Source: Conus ventricosus (lineage: Eukaryota > Mollusca > Gastropoda > Neogastropoda > Conidae). Taken from it: a stretch of DNA of 64,000 bases. A program made the translations under genes and the position numbers. The notes beneath the pieces were generated by a model. That model had not been told where the DNA came from and did no database searches. It saw only the letters and a list, made by a program, of their open reading frames with translations. Position 1 is the stretch's first letter. Each line of letters begins with the position of its first letter. Positions 13,081-26,230 of this stretch are shown here, one piece after another. The stretch is from contig CM031618.1 in assembly GCA_018398815.1 (NCBI GenBank), positions 54,702,245 through 54,766,244 of the forward strand, given 5' to 3'.

Positions 13081-13781
13081 ACACATACATTGTTCTTTCT
13101 TACTTAAAAAACAACAACAACAAAACTCAATATAAAGATATTTTTGTCCTAAACATTACAATGAATGACAGCTGACCAAAAGACGTATAGATCTACATAA
13201 TATATGTTAGTTACTGGAAGGATATCTGTCATTAAAAAAGAATGAATGACAATCTGTGAGAAGGTTACTCTGTCATAAAATGGAAAGAATTAAAACCTAC
13301 TTGAAGGACATCCTGTCATTAAGAGAAGAAGAAAAAAAGCAATCCCTGTATCTTACTAGGATATTCCTGCATATAAAAGAAAGAATTCCAACCTACTAGA
13401 AGCAATTCTGTCATTACAACAACAAAAACAAATTACAACCGACTGGGATCTTTATTCATAAAACAAAGGATTACAACCAACAAGGACATTCTGTCATTCA
13501 AAAAACAAATACATTTTAAAAAAAAAAGGATTACAATCTACTAGCATATTGTGTCATCTGAAAAAAAAAGAGATTATAATCTACTGTTTGGATATTCTGT
13601 TATATAGTATATAGCACACCTGTTCAGATATAAACTGATGACTCAACAAGGGTGGAAAGTTAGAACTTCCCAGAGAATCAATCATCCTCTGTGAACATCT
13701 GATGTCAGAAAGGGGACCATACTTCATATTCTCACCCGTTCCTTTCATTCAATTTTTTTATTTTTTATTTTTTTTTTTTGG

Positions 13782-13877
13782 GGGGGGGGGGAGGGAGGGT
13801 GTGTGTGTGTGTGTGTGTGTGGTGTGTGTGTGTGTGTGTGTGTGGTGTGTGTATGTGTGTGTGTGTGTGTGTGTGTA
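13782..13877 (+). repeat. G run and GT microsatellite
   Basis: A G10 run followed by interrupted GT repeats. Confidence 0.95.
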
Positions 13878-15152
13878 ATCCTCTAGTAGTTTACAGTCAA
13901 GGCATCAGACTTTCCTAAAATGTACCTCTGTTTTTTTTATTTTATTTTTTTTTTATAGAATGACCTCCGTTCCTGACTCATTTTCATTTCCTCCAGAGAA
14001 TGTAACACTGATGCTTTGATTTAACCACTCCTCTCCAAACCAAACGATTCTAGGCAGTTGTATCTGAATAGCATTTTGTGAAGTTGTCAATCTCCCCACC
14101 CCCTCCCCCATCTTCACTTTCCTAGAGAAATTCGTACAGATCCAGCCTACTCCCTTCCTCATCACCGAAATTCATGACAAAGAGGACAGGTGGCACCAAA
14201 CTCTTTCAATAGAAAAAAAAAAGAAGGAAAGGACATCTATCTATAAAGTATAATGCATCACATTTCTGACAACTCACAGCTGAAGTTAAATGAATTATTG
14301 TCTACAAACCAGTATCTTATCATGCTTTATGTGGAGGAATTCAACTATCATTACTGCTTGAAAGTGGATCAACGAGACTGTGATTGATCTTTTCTGTCTC
14401 CCTTGTTTCTATTTTCTTTCTAATAGACTAGACCTGTTGAAGAAAAAAAAAAAAAAAAAAAAAAATCAGCGGAAGACAATACCCGTCTTTCCATTACAAA
14501 TACAGATACCTTCTCTCAGGTTATGGCTCAAGATCATTATGCCATTTATGCATGCGTTGTTTGGTCAACAAACCTAATATCATGTCCAAGATGTGTAGCT
14601 CTAAACTGATCGAAGATGGTAACAGTAAGCGAGGTGGATTTTTTTTGTAACATGGCATCTGCATTACTGGCCACACCGTTTCATCTCCTTCTGATTGGGC
14701 AAAACAGACTGTTTCAGAAACAAAGAAAATTAGGGAAAGATCATGCATGTCTTTGCACTGCAAACAGTTACCTTTCTCAGTTTTTTGGGGGCCCAAGCAA
14801 ATAGATCTAGACTCAATTATTTGGTAAGAAGCACACACCAGTATAATGATTGGATATCCACTGTCTGCATTACAGGCACACCCATGAGTTGTCTTTTTCT
14901 CTTCTTGAATGTCGTCTGACTGGGCTAAATTGCTTTGGACATGCCCACCAGCGCCATTTGTCCAATGAAAACAGCAAGGTCACTCTTGCTGAACAAGAGC
15001 TCTAACACTGATTACCTTCCTTGAAGATTTCTGAACATTCTCTGTTATCAATATCCACTTTCCAGATGAAAACATCAATCAAAAAGGATTGCAATAAAAA
15101 AAAATCCCGCCCTGAAATCTTAAGTCTTGTCTCCAGGGTGCAAAAATGCACG

Positions 15153-15156
<4 letters not shown>

Positions 15157-15217
<61 letters not shown>

Positions 15218-15281
15218 AACAAGTGTCCTGGGTGTAAAAACGCAGATTTAATTAAGAGAGAGAGAGAGGGGGGGAGGGGGA

Positions 15282-15342
<61 letters not shown>

Positions 15343-15346
15343 GATA
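15157..15346 (+). repeat. GA/CAGA microsatellite
   Basis: Two blocks of GA repeats with CAGA variants, separated by unique sequence around 15220-15255. Confidence 0.95.
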
Positions 15347-15785
15347 ACGCAAGCCTTTCAAAGTTCATGTGTGTTGCACAGTAATCCACCTAAACTACAG
15401 AACTGGCACATAAGTTCTTATGTCTGTGGCGCCCAGTCAACTCACGCGATAACAGCACTGTGCTCAACTACAAACAGGCCACGAGGTGGATCCTCTCTGT
15501 ATCCTGTGTACAGAAGAAAAAAAGACTAGGCCGTCTTCCTGCCCATCGTGCGATGCAAACGGAAGACAGATCTTCCCTGACCCTATCTCCTGTCCTGGAA
15601 TGAATATCCCGACACTGCAGATCAGCTACCTGTAGCCATGGTGTTTAATCTTGATGTAACCTAAAATCCCATCACTGCCTCCTGTGCTAGAAGGTTATCT
15701 GGGTAGTGTAACTTGCTTGCATGCTTTTTTTTTTTTTTTGTCTTTGAATGAAGAGTGTCCATCAAATACGAAGAAAAAAAAAAAA

Positions 15786-15824
<39 letters not shown>

Positions 15825-16234
15825 TAAAAATTTTTTTTAAAAAAAGCACAGAAAGATGTTTCAACAATTGCTAAATTTTGTGTAAGTACAGCAAGTTATA
15901 AGGTTCTGATCTTCATGAAGCAAATGATGTCAAAAACTCACTTATTATCATGAGGGAGGTGAATGAATTGGCTGTTCCCGTTTGGTCTATTGACCACTGA
16001 TCAGTACGAGGGGAAAAAAGGGGAGGGAAGCGAAGCAGAGTCATTAACAAATGACCCGTTGAGCCAAATTTAGCTGCTAGAAGGTGAAGGTTTCCTGATA
16101 ACAGTATGTTACTGGCATCAAAATTTCGTGTTTTTTTTTCTATTGTGTCTGCACTAATCATAAATATTCCGTGCATCCCACAACTCTTCGGTCATTCGTA
16201 CAGTTGCTTACATCGACTATACATCAATACTCAT

Positions 16235-16273
<39 letters not shown>

Positions 16274-16277
16274 ATTC

Positions 16278-16309
<32 letters not shown>

Positions 16310-19249
16310 ACCAAAGTCTTTACTTAACTTCAGTTTCTGATCTTTTTTTCTCTTTCTTGTATACATTAACTTCATCACTGACAGACTTTCTTCACCTCAT
16401 ATAACATAAGTAGTGTGTTGTGTGTGTGTGTTTTATTTTTTTTACACTGAAATTATGGATAGTTTTCAACCAATCTTACAAAGGTGAAGTATGTAGGGAG
16501 CAAACTTCATACATTTGACTCCGAGTATTACTAAGCTGTGTTTTTTTCTTTTTTTTAAAATTATGAATTACATAACTTGTTATATAACTAGAAACAGCCT
16601 TTTAGGTGAAACATGTCATACAACTTGAAATAGCCTTTCTACGGCAACTTTTGTGTATGTATGTGTTAAATAACCAACACAAGTGGGGCAATCTGTGGTC
16701 AAAGAGAGGGGCGATAACTGGCAGCGAATGCAAGTCGACCAAACTCATGACGGCAAGTATGCAACAGTGTATTGTGCTCACATGCGTGAGCATGTGACAG
16801 ATGCATGGACGCACATGTGATAAAAACCCCCACCTACCTGCACACTCACACACACGCCTATGCACCCATCCACAACATGACTTTGGTAATATTTCTCAAC
16901 CACTTCCATACCATCCCCCCCCCCTCCCCCGCCTCCCAATTCTCCTCCAGCTGTTGGCTATCATGTGACCCACTCACAGCTACCAAAGAGTGAACATTAT
17001 TATAGCAAATCTGATCCCATTGCAATTGACTTTGTCACATTTCATAATTTTGTTTGATGACACTACGCTACAAATTTTGGTTGTAATTAAGTATTTTAAA
17101 AAATTCTCCGTCGATCTAGCTTCTTTTCCCGGTGAACAGGTTTTCAGTATCTCCCCAAAACAGTACATGAACATTTATCAGACAGGCTTCTTCAGACATC
17201 TTGTAAAAGAAAACCTATCCCAACCCCGAAAATTATTGGGATATTCCAAGTTTACATATCCTAGCAAGTGTATTCAATCTCTAAATATAAGAAAATCTGT
17301 CGCTAAAATATATGCTCATGTGATTTCATACCGTTTGATATTTAAAACAAGCCAACGGATAAACAAAAACCACAATCATCTACTTTCAAAACTGAACGTA
17401 CAAGGTACAGCTTTCTGATTATTCCTTACTTGAAAAGAGTTTGCTGTACAAACAAAACTAATGGTGCAAGTTTACATGTATACAAGTGCATTATATATAT
17501 TATGAAATGACACTACTTTTCCTGATAATGATGAATGCGTTGAAGTGATTGAGTAGAAACAAAACAAACAAAAACCCCAACAGAAAACAGAGCAAAAACT
17601 GATAATAATGCTGAAAAAGGCGACATTTAATTGGATGTATTGCACAATCAAAACATTTTCAATTTCATCACGTGCAGACCAAAGCGTGTCGTCATCCGTT
17701 TGGTTTTGTTCACAAACACATCATTATCCAGAACTATAGCTATATGAAAAAAAAGACCTACATATTGTTTAAAAAATCGGCTTGAGCACACATGGACCAA
17801 AACAAGAAGAGAAATACATACAACCATGAAAGTTAGTACAAAACAAAACTAACAGAACCCACTAACCCATACAGATCCAATGAAAAAAAAAAGTAATATT
17901 AATAATAATAATTAAAAAAATGCAGTCAAAAATGATGAATGTACAATGAGGGAAGGATACAAACTTCCATCCGGTCTTTCAACCACATTCAGACAAAAAA
18001 AAACAGCCAACAAAAAGAAATTTGCACTGACTCTAAGTAAATTTCATTGTGGGCTTTTCTTTTGAAAAAATCATTCCTTTTCCAAGAACACAGAACAATA
18101 GATTTCGATTTGAAAAACAGACAAAAAAAAAAATACAGTACTGATAAGGAAACATGCTACTGGAAAAAGTGACGATCAAATGCTATGAAAACCATGACCA
18201 CCGCTTTCTTTCTTTTCTGGTCTTTAACTGGTTCTTAACCAGCCACCTCAATCTGCAATCATTTCAAATGCCACCAGCATCCCCCCCCCCCCCCCCCCCC
18301 CCCCCCCCATAATTCACACCACTTTTATTTCCTTTTTAAAGCTTTCGATCAAGCCTGTTTCATGTTTGATTTTCAAACTCTTCACAAAGACACTCCCAAC
18401 TGGTGATGTCCAGCGAGTACTTTTCAGCATCAGAGTGAACGAAACACTTGTGGAAGAGAGGGTGGGAGGCTGGGCAAGGTGGGAGCAGAGAGTATGGGAT
18501 GAGAGTCAGGAGGGAGGGGGCTGGCGAGACCTGAATGGGTGGGAGGGAAATTCATGCTGTGTTACAAATTGGGTGGGTGGGAGGGGCATTCAAACTGGAC
18601 TATCTTAAGTATAATGGACTTTTCAAACTGGACTATGTTAAGTATAACAGACTATTTTAAGTATCTCGAGCTTTGCCTTTAAGCCTCTCACAATTTTTGT
18701 GATGTACTGGCACCTAGCCAAGCGCTTGCTTGTGTTAAAGATTGGTGAGGCTAGTGTAGTTCCCCACACTATAAAATCAGTATTTGCTCCTCCTGTAACT
18801 GAGTTTGCTCCTCCCGTAATGATAAAAATGTAACAACACATTTCAGTCTGTGCGTTTTAGTGGCCTCTCAACAGCCCTTTAATTCAATGGGGCTTCAATG
18901 CCAATGTGGGTCCTTGCTTCAACACATGCGTTATGTACCCGTATCACCACCGCATGAATAGGCCGTAACCGGGCAAGTCCATTGCGTACACACGCATGCA
19001 TGCACGCACTCTTGACTACAGCCACTTCTCTGCATTCTCTCACACTATCGATATGCTACTGAATGCTTCACATCAGTTCCCTGCCATTCTAGGCGCTCCT
19101 GGCTCTGCCTGTTTCGCATTCAACCTCTGCGATGTTCATTTCACAACTAGTGCTGGCAAGAACGTCCAGTTTTAAGGTGCGAAAGAGAAGTAACCAAAAC
19201 AAGGCGTTACATCAAAGAAAAGATCACTCTAGCAGATCATCGTTCTCAT

Positions 19250-19293
<44 letters not shown>

Positions 19294-19296
19294 TAA

Positions 19297-19450
19297 TACT
19301 CTGCTCTCAATACGAAGGAGTGTGGCATTCCAAATGTATGCACAGCACTCACGCGCCATGTGACCAGTCATACTACTCTGCTCTCAATACGAAGGAGTGT
19401 GGCATTCCAAATGTATGCACAGCACTCACGCGCCATGTGACCACTCATAC
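19297..19450 (+). repeat. 77-bp tandem duplication
   Basis: TACTCTGCTCTCAATACGAA through TGTGACCASTCATAC occurs twice with a 77-bp period, directly after the C run 19251-19291. Confidence 0.9.
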
Positions 19451-20016
19451 TCGACGCCGCTTTCAGTCACTCTTTGTGTTTCACACATGACATCATGGTG
19501 AACTATCAAGGTGGAGATCTCCACAGTAATCATGTAGTTTTGACTTGACCTTACGGCTGACAGCAAAAAAAAAAAATGGATACTGCGGCAAAGTCATGAT
19601 CATCTTAAGCGATTTTCTTTCTGTTCTTTCATTCTCAATCTTGTTTTCGACAAAACAAGTCTGCAGTCTTAGGATCTATCTACGTTGTCTCAGTTCTGCT
19701 TATGTTATCATTACAACCTTGAAGAGGTTTTTTTTGGTTTTTTTTCTCCATATGTTAAAAATTGTTTTTGTACAGCATTTCTTCCCAATGGTTGCATGCG
19801 TAGCACCGTCAAATAAATTGTACCGTGCTATGCCACAAGTGTAGCATTTAAACGCTCTGCAGCTATTGCCAATGCTAGTTTTTACAGGAAGAAGAGAGAG
19901 CCGGTGACTCGTTACTTTCCCTCCCTGCTGGCGGATAATTCAGCTTACTGAAAACGTAAACGATTTAAAAAAAAATACGGTATGGCTACAGCTATTTTAC
20001 TTTAGATAACGTGGCT

Positions 20017-20271
20017 TATAGCCCAGCCAACCGCAATGGCGCGGGCACATCAGGGTTTTCACTGCACAGAAGGCAACTCTCAAGTCATAAATGTGCCAGA
20101 TTATAGCCCAGCCAACCACAATGGCGCGGGCACATCAGGGTTTTCACTGCATAGAAGGCAACTCTCAAGTCATAAATGTGCCAGATTATAGCCCAGCCAA
20201 CCGCAATGGCGCGGGCACATCAGGGTTTTCACTGCATAGAAGGCAACTCTCAAGTCATAAATGTGCCAGAT
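20017..20271 (+). repeat. Three tandem copies of an 85-bp repeat
   Basis: Three nearly identical 85-bp units begin at 20017, 20102 and 20187 with TATAGCCCAGCCAACCRCAA and end with AATGTGCCAGAT. The third unit is cut by the target site of the SINE at 20282. A related, more diverged single unit is at 29417-29500. Open frames crossing this array are repeat by-products. Confidence 0.9.
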
Positions 20272-20281
20272 CATTCACTTT

Positions 20282-20965
20282 TTTTTTGGTTTTGGTTGTC
20301 CCATCTTCTGTGCTGCCTCAGAGGAATTACACCCACGCCGCTCATTCCGAGCCCTGTCCACAGCCACAGCCCGGCCCGACCCAACACAGCCTTAGCACTG
20401 GCAATCCACTGGGAGCAATCAATGTAAAGTCGTCAAGAGGCAACCCATCGGAGGAGATACTGCACTGCTGCCGAGTCACTTCGGTGGTGTTCAGTGGTGC
20501 CTGTTCTGATCTAACATAGGGCACCACCTACTAAGCCCCCTACTGATGAGAATAACTGCTTTATTGCAGTGCTGGCATGAGTGATCTGATCCACCTGTCC
20601 AGCAACAGCCCCCATGAATTTTTGTCGATACCGCTGACCATGATAGAATCAAATTTAGGCCACAGACGTGGAGCGGTTATCGAAACCGAAGTCACCTGAG
20701 AGCAGAGCAAGAAGGGCCACAGAATTTGCCTTTTTTTTTTTTTTTTTTTTTTGCTGCTGGATGAAGATGAGGATGATGAATATGATGCTACGGATTTCTA
20801 TTCTGATCCGAGAATGCACGACAAAGCTGCACTCTACACTTATTTTCATAATATATCCCGGCGTCAAACCAGGCCCGAGGGAGAGACACCTGGAGTGTTG
20901 GTCAGGAAATTTGAGCAACACTCTCAGAGATCATCCAGTAAGTTGATGAAAGTCACGTCGGATAG
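20282..20965 (-). mobile_element. 5'-truncated copy of the long SINE
   Basis: Aligns by eye along its whole length with 35920-36600: shared blocks include CACCCACGCCGCTCATTCCG, GCACTGCTGCCGAGTCACTT, GGCCACAGACGTGGAG and TTTGAGCAACACTCTCAGAG. It lacks the tRNA-like head. It is flanked by the 8-bp repeat TTCACTTT (20274-20281 and 20966-20973). The truncation at the pol III end and the retained tail fit target-primed reverse transcription that stopped early. The internal A-tract (T run about 20731-20752 on plus) is longer here than in the other copy. Confidence 0.85.
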
Positions 20966-21485
20966 TTCACTTTGTTGCGTCCTTTGCGAAACGATAACAA
21001 GAAGCTGGTGCGCAATGCTCTCATGCTGATGTGACCACCATAAGTCCTCAACATGTGTGTGTGTGTTATACTTTTTTTTTTTTTTTCTTTTACCACACAG
21101 TTTTCTTTGTGTCTGATGCCTTTATTTTATTGAACATACAATTTTTTGGTACGTTTTCTTTTTTTTTTTCTCTGGCTCCCTCCCCCTCTCTCATGCGTTG
21201 CACTTACATTTCGTGCACACATACGCACATGAGCACCCAGATACACATGCTCACAAACAACATTTGGTTTACAATAGTCAATGCATCAAGGCACACACAC
21301 ATACAAATGCCACATACAATAACACACATACAAGAATACATGTCATGCACACACGGCTCTTGAACACACACACACAAATATCCCATGTACACTTTGTATG
21401 CATGTATTCATAGAAGCATAAGCATGCAAACACAAATAACAAGTTAACAACAAGAAGCAAACAGACCGACATTCTATCACGCAAT

Positions 21486-21488
<3 letters not shown>

Positions 21489-21582
<94 letters not shown>

Positions 21583-21604
21583 AGAGAGACGGAGACAGAC
21601 AGAC
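21489..21604 (+). repeat. GA microsatellite
   Basis: GA repeats with few interruptions, then CAGA repeats. Confidence 0.95.
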
Positions 21605-22153
21605 AGGTTGAAAAGGTGGAGGAGAAGGACAAAGGAGGGAGCAGACAGGGACACACACAAAGGAAACCATCAATTCAGATGGCAAAGAAAAAGGCACCAA
21701 AACCAAAACAAAAAACAAAACTTGTAACCTGCAATTCTATTGCGCTTCTGTAATCATCAAGTCCAAGACTGGTGCATACACACCAGCCGTGCAGGTTACA
21801 GAAGGTCAAAGGTCAGCGTGTTCCCTCCGTCCCCAATCAGGAGGAGAGAAAATAAAACAAAATAAAAGAGAGAGCACTAGGTGCTCCCAAGCAAGTGAGA
21901 GAAAAAAACAACAACAAAAAACCGCTGACATATGAATGCAAGCAAACACATTTCTTCACGCAAACGTGCAATATGTGTGTACATGTGCGCGTTCTTTGTG
22001 TGAGTGTGGGAACATTTGCATGAGTGTGCTGAAAAATGTGCGCTAATCTGCAGAACAGAAAACAAAAAGAACAGACAATTTCAGTCTGTTCCGGTTGATC
22101 AACACATGGCTCTGACTGTTTGTATGTGTGTGTATTTTGCAGCAGTTTCACAG

Positions 22154-22155
<2 letters not shown>

Positions 22156-22204
<49 letters not shown>

Positions 22205-22206
22205 CG
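22156..22206 (+). repeat. GT/GC microsatellite
   Basis: GT repeats turning into GC and GT at the end. Confidence 0.95.
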
Positions 22207-23381
22207 TGTATTGTTTTGCTGGAGTGCTCATGACACCTTTCCTGTGACTGCCTGCGACGCATCATGGTTCTCTTTTTCTCACACTTAGCTGTGCAAACAA
22301 GCACCTTAATCCTACCTGGCGTGGCTCATGCCCTACCAATCATCCCAAAAATGTTGGATGGGACAGAGGGAAGCTACTCCAAGCCTCCTAGCACAAAGAC
22401 TCCAGAGTGATCTCCCCTGTAGACAACCTCTTCCCAAAGGGGAACAGTTTTTTCATCAGAGAACCTGTTCTCACATTGGCTCTGTGTTTTGACTCTGCAA
22501 TGGGTTCCCTGAAGAAGCCCTGCAATATAGCCTTTGTGTCTACAGCTGATGACATTCTCACAGCCTTCTCAGGACATCTCGCTCCCTTGATCAACGCGAG
22601 CATGTTCAACTGCCCACCATCCTTTCCGTTAACCCGACACTTGTTAGAAAGAATGAGAAAAGGGAATTTTCCTACCAAAAGTAGTTTTCGGACATACAGA
22701 TCTGTTCAAACACTACGACTCCCTCCTGCCTTGATGCATAATGCATGGAAAGCAGCACAAAAAGCTGAAAAGCACTGTTCACGATGGGAAAAAGTTGACT
22801 TTCAAGGGAGATGACCCTGGAGTAAATGTTCTAGCTTAGCCTGGCTTTGCTCCCTTCTCTCCCGTCAATCACTGTAGGGATCCTGATCGGTAGGGCGCGA
22901 ATCATGCCAAGCAGGAATAAGGCTCTTGTTCAGGCAGGATAAGTATGTCTGAAAACTAATTTTTGTAGGAAAATTCCTTACACTTCGTAAAGCAAAAGCT
23001 ACGTTCTCTGCCACTATCAATGCTACTGAGGTTAGTCTTCAAAATACGGGATAAAAATGAATGAGGTCAGAAAGTTGATGTTTCTCTTCACCCGCTTCAC
23101 TGATAAAAAAATGTGGTGAAAAAAAGAAAGAAAAAGCCATAACATCAGAATGCCAGCCAACAAAGATTGTCCGCACATGTGACCAGATATTGACCCAATC
23201 ATAGACATACACACAACTGTTATGTAAATGGAATTAAAAGGGAAAAAAAAAGTAAAATATGAACAAATAAAACACACGTAATACTGACTCCTATGTAGAC
23301 ATACATGGAGCATGAGCATGCAGCTATCTTGCATACTCAAGCTTGTGCGTGTGTGTGTGTGGATCATGTGTGAGAGTGCCT

Positions 23382-24142
23382 CAGAGCTTAATCTAGGATT
23401 TTTGAAAAAGGGGGGCAGTCCCCCCCTCATATCAAAAAAAGGGGGGCACTCCCCCCCTCCCTACAACCCCACGTTACATACCTCCTCCACCTTTGTACAC
23501 AGACTTAACACACCTTGATCAAATCATCTAGATTAAACAACCACCTTGGGGCGACGTAAATATATACGTTTTGTTTCTTGTGTTTCAAACACAATTCACA
23601 TCGCATCACACCGGTCTTCAGCTTAGGTATCCAGGGCCACTTCTTCAGCAAATCGTCTTGAAACCAGTGTTCCCTTGCACTGGCACTAATTTCGGGCTGC
23701 TTCTCAGAGCTTTTGGATGTAGTCGCGGTTTCTTCATGATCTTCTCCACCCTCGCATGGCAGAGAATCTTTTTTTTTTTTCACTTTTCCTCCACGAAAGT
23801 CGAAGTCGAATAGGGTGGGTGCACGCTTCATTTTGGAAAATATCCAATATGGCGCCTTAAACTCTCGCAACTTCTCGTCGGTGATCGAGAAGGAGGAGAT
23901 GAACGCTGCCGATTGGTTGATTTACACTAACAGCCAATGAAATATCATGAAATCGTTCACTCCTGCTCAGTCCTAGTTTCAGTTTTTCAAGCAGACGACA
24001 AACGAGCGCCCGCAACGATCAGTCAACAGGGCGGGCAGTTCTGCAAATGTGCGGGAGTCTGCCCGCGTTAAGACTCGATAATTGCGGGAAGGAACAGATT
24101 TTCGGGGGATTGTACCAATCCCGCGCTCTAGATTAAGCTCTG
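23382..24142 (-). mobile_element. Internally deleted hAT-like element with zinc-finger exon
   Basis: A 761-bp element bounded by the 15-bp inverted repeats CAGAGCTTAATCTAG (23382-23396 and, inverted, 24128-24142). It is flanked by a 6-bp direct repeat GTGCCT (23376-23381 and 24143-24148). CAGRG-type ends and a 5-8-bp duplication suit hAT elements; a 6-bp duplication has been described for a hAT subgroup, as I recall. The interior has a minus-strand ORF with an N-terminal zinc-finger motif but no transposase catalytic core. Near 23409-23457 a short G6/C7 palindromic stretch lies just inside the left end. Confidence 0.82.
23505..23835 (-). pseudogene. TTF/BED-like zinc-finger N-terminal exon of a hAT-derived gene
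   Basis: Minus-strand frame starting at MKRAPTLFDFDF (ATG near 23830; an upstream in-frame Met at 23870 also exists) and ending at a TGA at 23505. It contains EHWFQDDLLKKWPWIPKLKT followed by MRCELCLKHKK. The WF...KWPW and CxxC arrangement is typical of the N-terminal finger of ZNF862/KIAA1586-type hAT-derived proteins. A plausible splice donor (AAAAC/GTATAT, about 23561) after the finger suggests this was exon 1 of a longer gene whose remainder is deleted. CCAAT boxes and GC-rich DNA at 23850-23950 look like a promoter relic. Confidence 0.65.
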
Positions 24143-24148
24143 GTGCCT

Positions 24149-25324
24149 GTGTGTGAGTGTGTGTTTGTGTGTACATACTTGTGTGCAAATGTATGTGTGT
24201 GAGTATGTGTGCATATAGGTGTGTGTGTGTGTGCACGCGTAAGTGCTTGCATGCGTGTGTGTGGGTTGGATATTATTATAAAATCTATCAACAGAAACAT
24301 CACTAAAATGACAGGAAAGCTATTGCCACAGACCTTAAGTCACTACTGGATTCACTACTGGACGTCTGATGAGCAAGTCTGAACCAATCATCGATGACTA
24401 GCAAAGCCTAAAAGTAAGTTCCATTCACTATCGTGTTTCATCTGAATGCTCAATCTCCTCTTTTACCAGAGAAAAAAAGTGAATTTAAAAAACGGCAGCC
24501 TGTAAACCTATTTCTTCATTACAGAACATGTGCATTCATTCATCTATTCAATTTCTTTTTTGAATCTATTATCTATACACTGGATGTAGCTGTTACATAA
24601 ACATGGTTTAATTTTGCATCGATCCGAGCATCAACTGTATTAGAGGAAAGGGTAGGTAACAGCTGTTTGGCCAAACACAAGTGCACACACACACACACAT
24701 CCACACAGTCACTGTCAATGACCATTTTGTGCTATGTGTTTGCAACACATGACTATGACACGCCACAAGGCAAGCGAACAAAAATGCCACAACAGTACAC
24801 CACTATACCCATTGTTACGCAATACTGTCGCTCACTCACATCCAGTGTTCTCCGAGTCATGCCCTTGTAGTCATGAACACTGAACTGCTCATTTCACAAT
24901 TCCATACCCTGCTTCTACAGCTAATGTTCCTACCAAACACTATTAAAAAAAAATTAAAAAAAAAAGCGTTTCTGGCAATCTTATGATTTGTACAATTTGA
25001 AACATTTTCCACTTCACTGTCAACAATGTATTCAAGAAAAAAAAAAGTCATTCATAAATTGCACATGTATAATACATCACATGCCCTGAATTTCAGAGCA
25101 ATTGTGACCTTCACATTATATAAACGAACAAAAAAAAAAAAGGTAGGCAATGAAAGCATTTAAATGTATAGGGAAAAAAACAAAAAAATTATATTAAAAA
25201 ATAAACAAAACCACACACAGACACTTGAAAGTCTGTCCTGTATCACACATGCAGAATTACTCTGACAAAATCTATTGCTTTATTTGTCTTTCTCACGGCA
25301 CTCAAGATGAATCGGACCTCACCA
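24149..25324. other. Gene-free stretch
   Basis: GT-rich then AT-rich sequence with A runs. Nothing recognised. Confidence 0.55.
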
Positions 25325-25795
25325 CTCATGACCCCCAAGTCGTCAGATAACCTCCCCATTTCACATGCAGGCTCACCCCTCGACAGACTGCAAACCAACA
25401 GATAATCTACACAGTTAACCTTCAGACTGTCTCTGGGACAAGACACGAGTCCTCAAAGAACCTCCACATCGGAGTTACACACCCTCCCTGTGACGGACCA
25501 GTCGACAGATAACCTCCACATTTAACCCACAGACGCCCCAAGACAGACCACAAGTCGACAGAGAACTTCCGCATTTGATTTACGCACCTTGTCCGTGACA
25601 GACAAGTCGACAGAGGACCTCCACATTTCACCTGTAGACTCTCCCTGCCACAGGCCACAAGTCAACACAGAACTTCCACATTCAACCCACAATGCGACCG
25701 AACACAAGTCCACAGAGAACCTCCACAACTGACCAACAGACTCTCCTGGCAACACGCCACGAGTCAACAGAGAACCTCCAATTAATTCAACCTAC
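25325..25795 (+). repeat. Degenerate minisatellite of about 50 bp
   Basis: The word AAGTCRACAGAGAACCTCCA returns roughly every 45-57 bp (near 25335, 25447, 25499, 25553, 25604, 25661, 25705, 25753). Units are well diverged. No coding signal. Confidence 0.75.
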
Positions 25796-26044
25796 ACAAA
25801 CCTCCATGTCATCTTTCCCTCGTCTGTCTGAAACCAGAACTACCCTAAACAAAGGCTGGTCTACAAAGATGCTCAAACTACTTAAATCATTTTTTAAAAA
25901 TTATGCGGTCTCATCTTCTGCACCCTATCTTTGGCGTTACACTCCCTCTGAGCAGTTCTCCAACACACACAGCCAAACTCCCTTATCTTCCTGTCGCAGA
26001 GTCATGACTAGCAGTCCCTTGAAAGCTATGTATCTCGGGGCATC

Positions 26045-26230
26045 TTCAGGCCACCCACCAGAGACACTGCTGCCCTGTCATTTCGGTGGTGTTAACTGGC
26101 GCCTGTTCTGATCCAACATGCACAGGACACCATCACCTGAGCTCCGCACTCCCAGACACCGAATCCTCACTGCACAGCAAGCGTATGTGGAGTGCCCCTC
26201 CGAAGGACACCACTGCATCCACGCGATCAC
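26045..26230 (-). repeat. Old, diverged fragment of the same SINE
   Basis: Retains recognisable pieces of the SINE 3' body: CACTGCTGCC, TTTCGGTGGTGTTAACTGGCG, CCTGTTCTGATCCAACAT and AGGACACCA, in the same order as at 36090-36160 and 20460-20525. Similarity fades after about 26230. No tail or duplication could be recognised. Confidence 0.55.

Larger units (their letters stand above)
7912..20016. other. Long gene-free stretch
   Basis: About 12 kb with no protein or RNA gene that I can support. Contents are AT-rich DNA, A runs, the homopolymers and microsatellites listed separately, and the 77-bp duplication. It lies downstream of the Cip4-like stop codon, so part could belong to a very long 3' UTR, but no evidence decides this. 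A plus-strand frame at 16990-17418 has no family resemblance. Confidence 0.5.
20974..23375. other. Gene-free stretch with microsatellites
   Basis: GA and GT microsatellites plus unique sequence. A 135-codon plus-strand frame at 22407-22814 lies in sequence of more balanced composition, but I recognise no domain. Confidence 0.5.

Noticed and set aside
16990..17418. 142-codon plus-strand frame
   Set aside because: AT-rich, no family resemblance.
22407..22814. 135-codon plus-strand frame
   Set aside because: No domain, no splice or promoter context that I can support; reported only as an unassigned frame.
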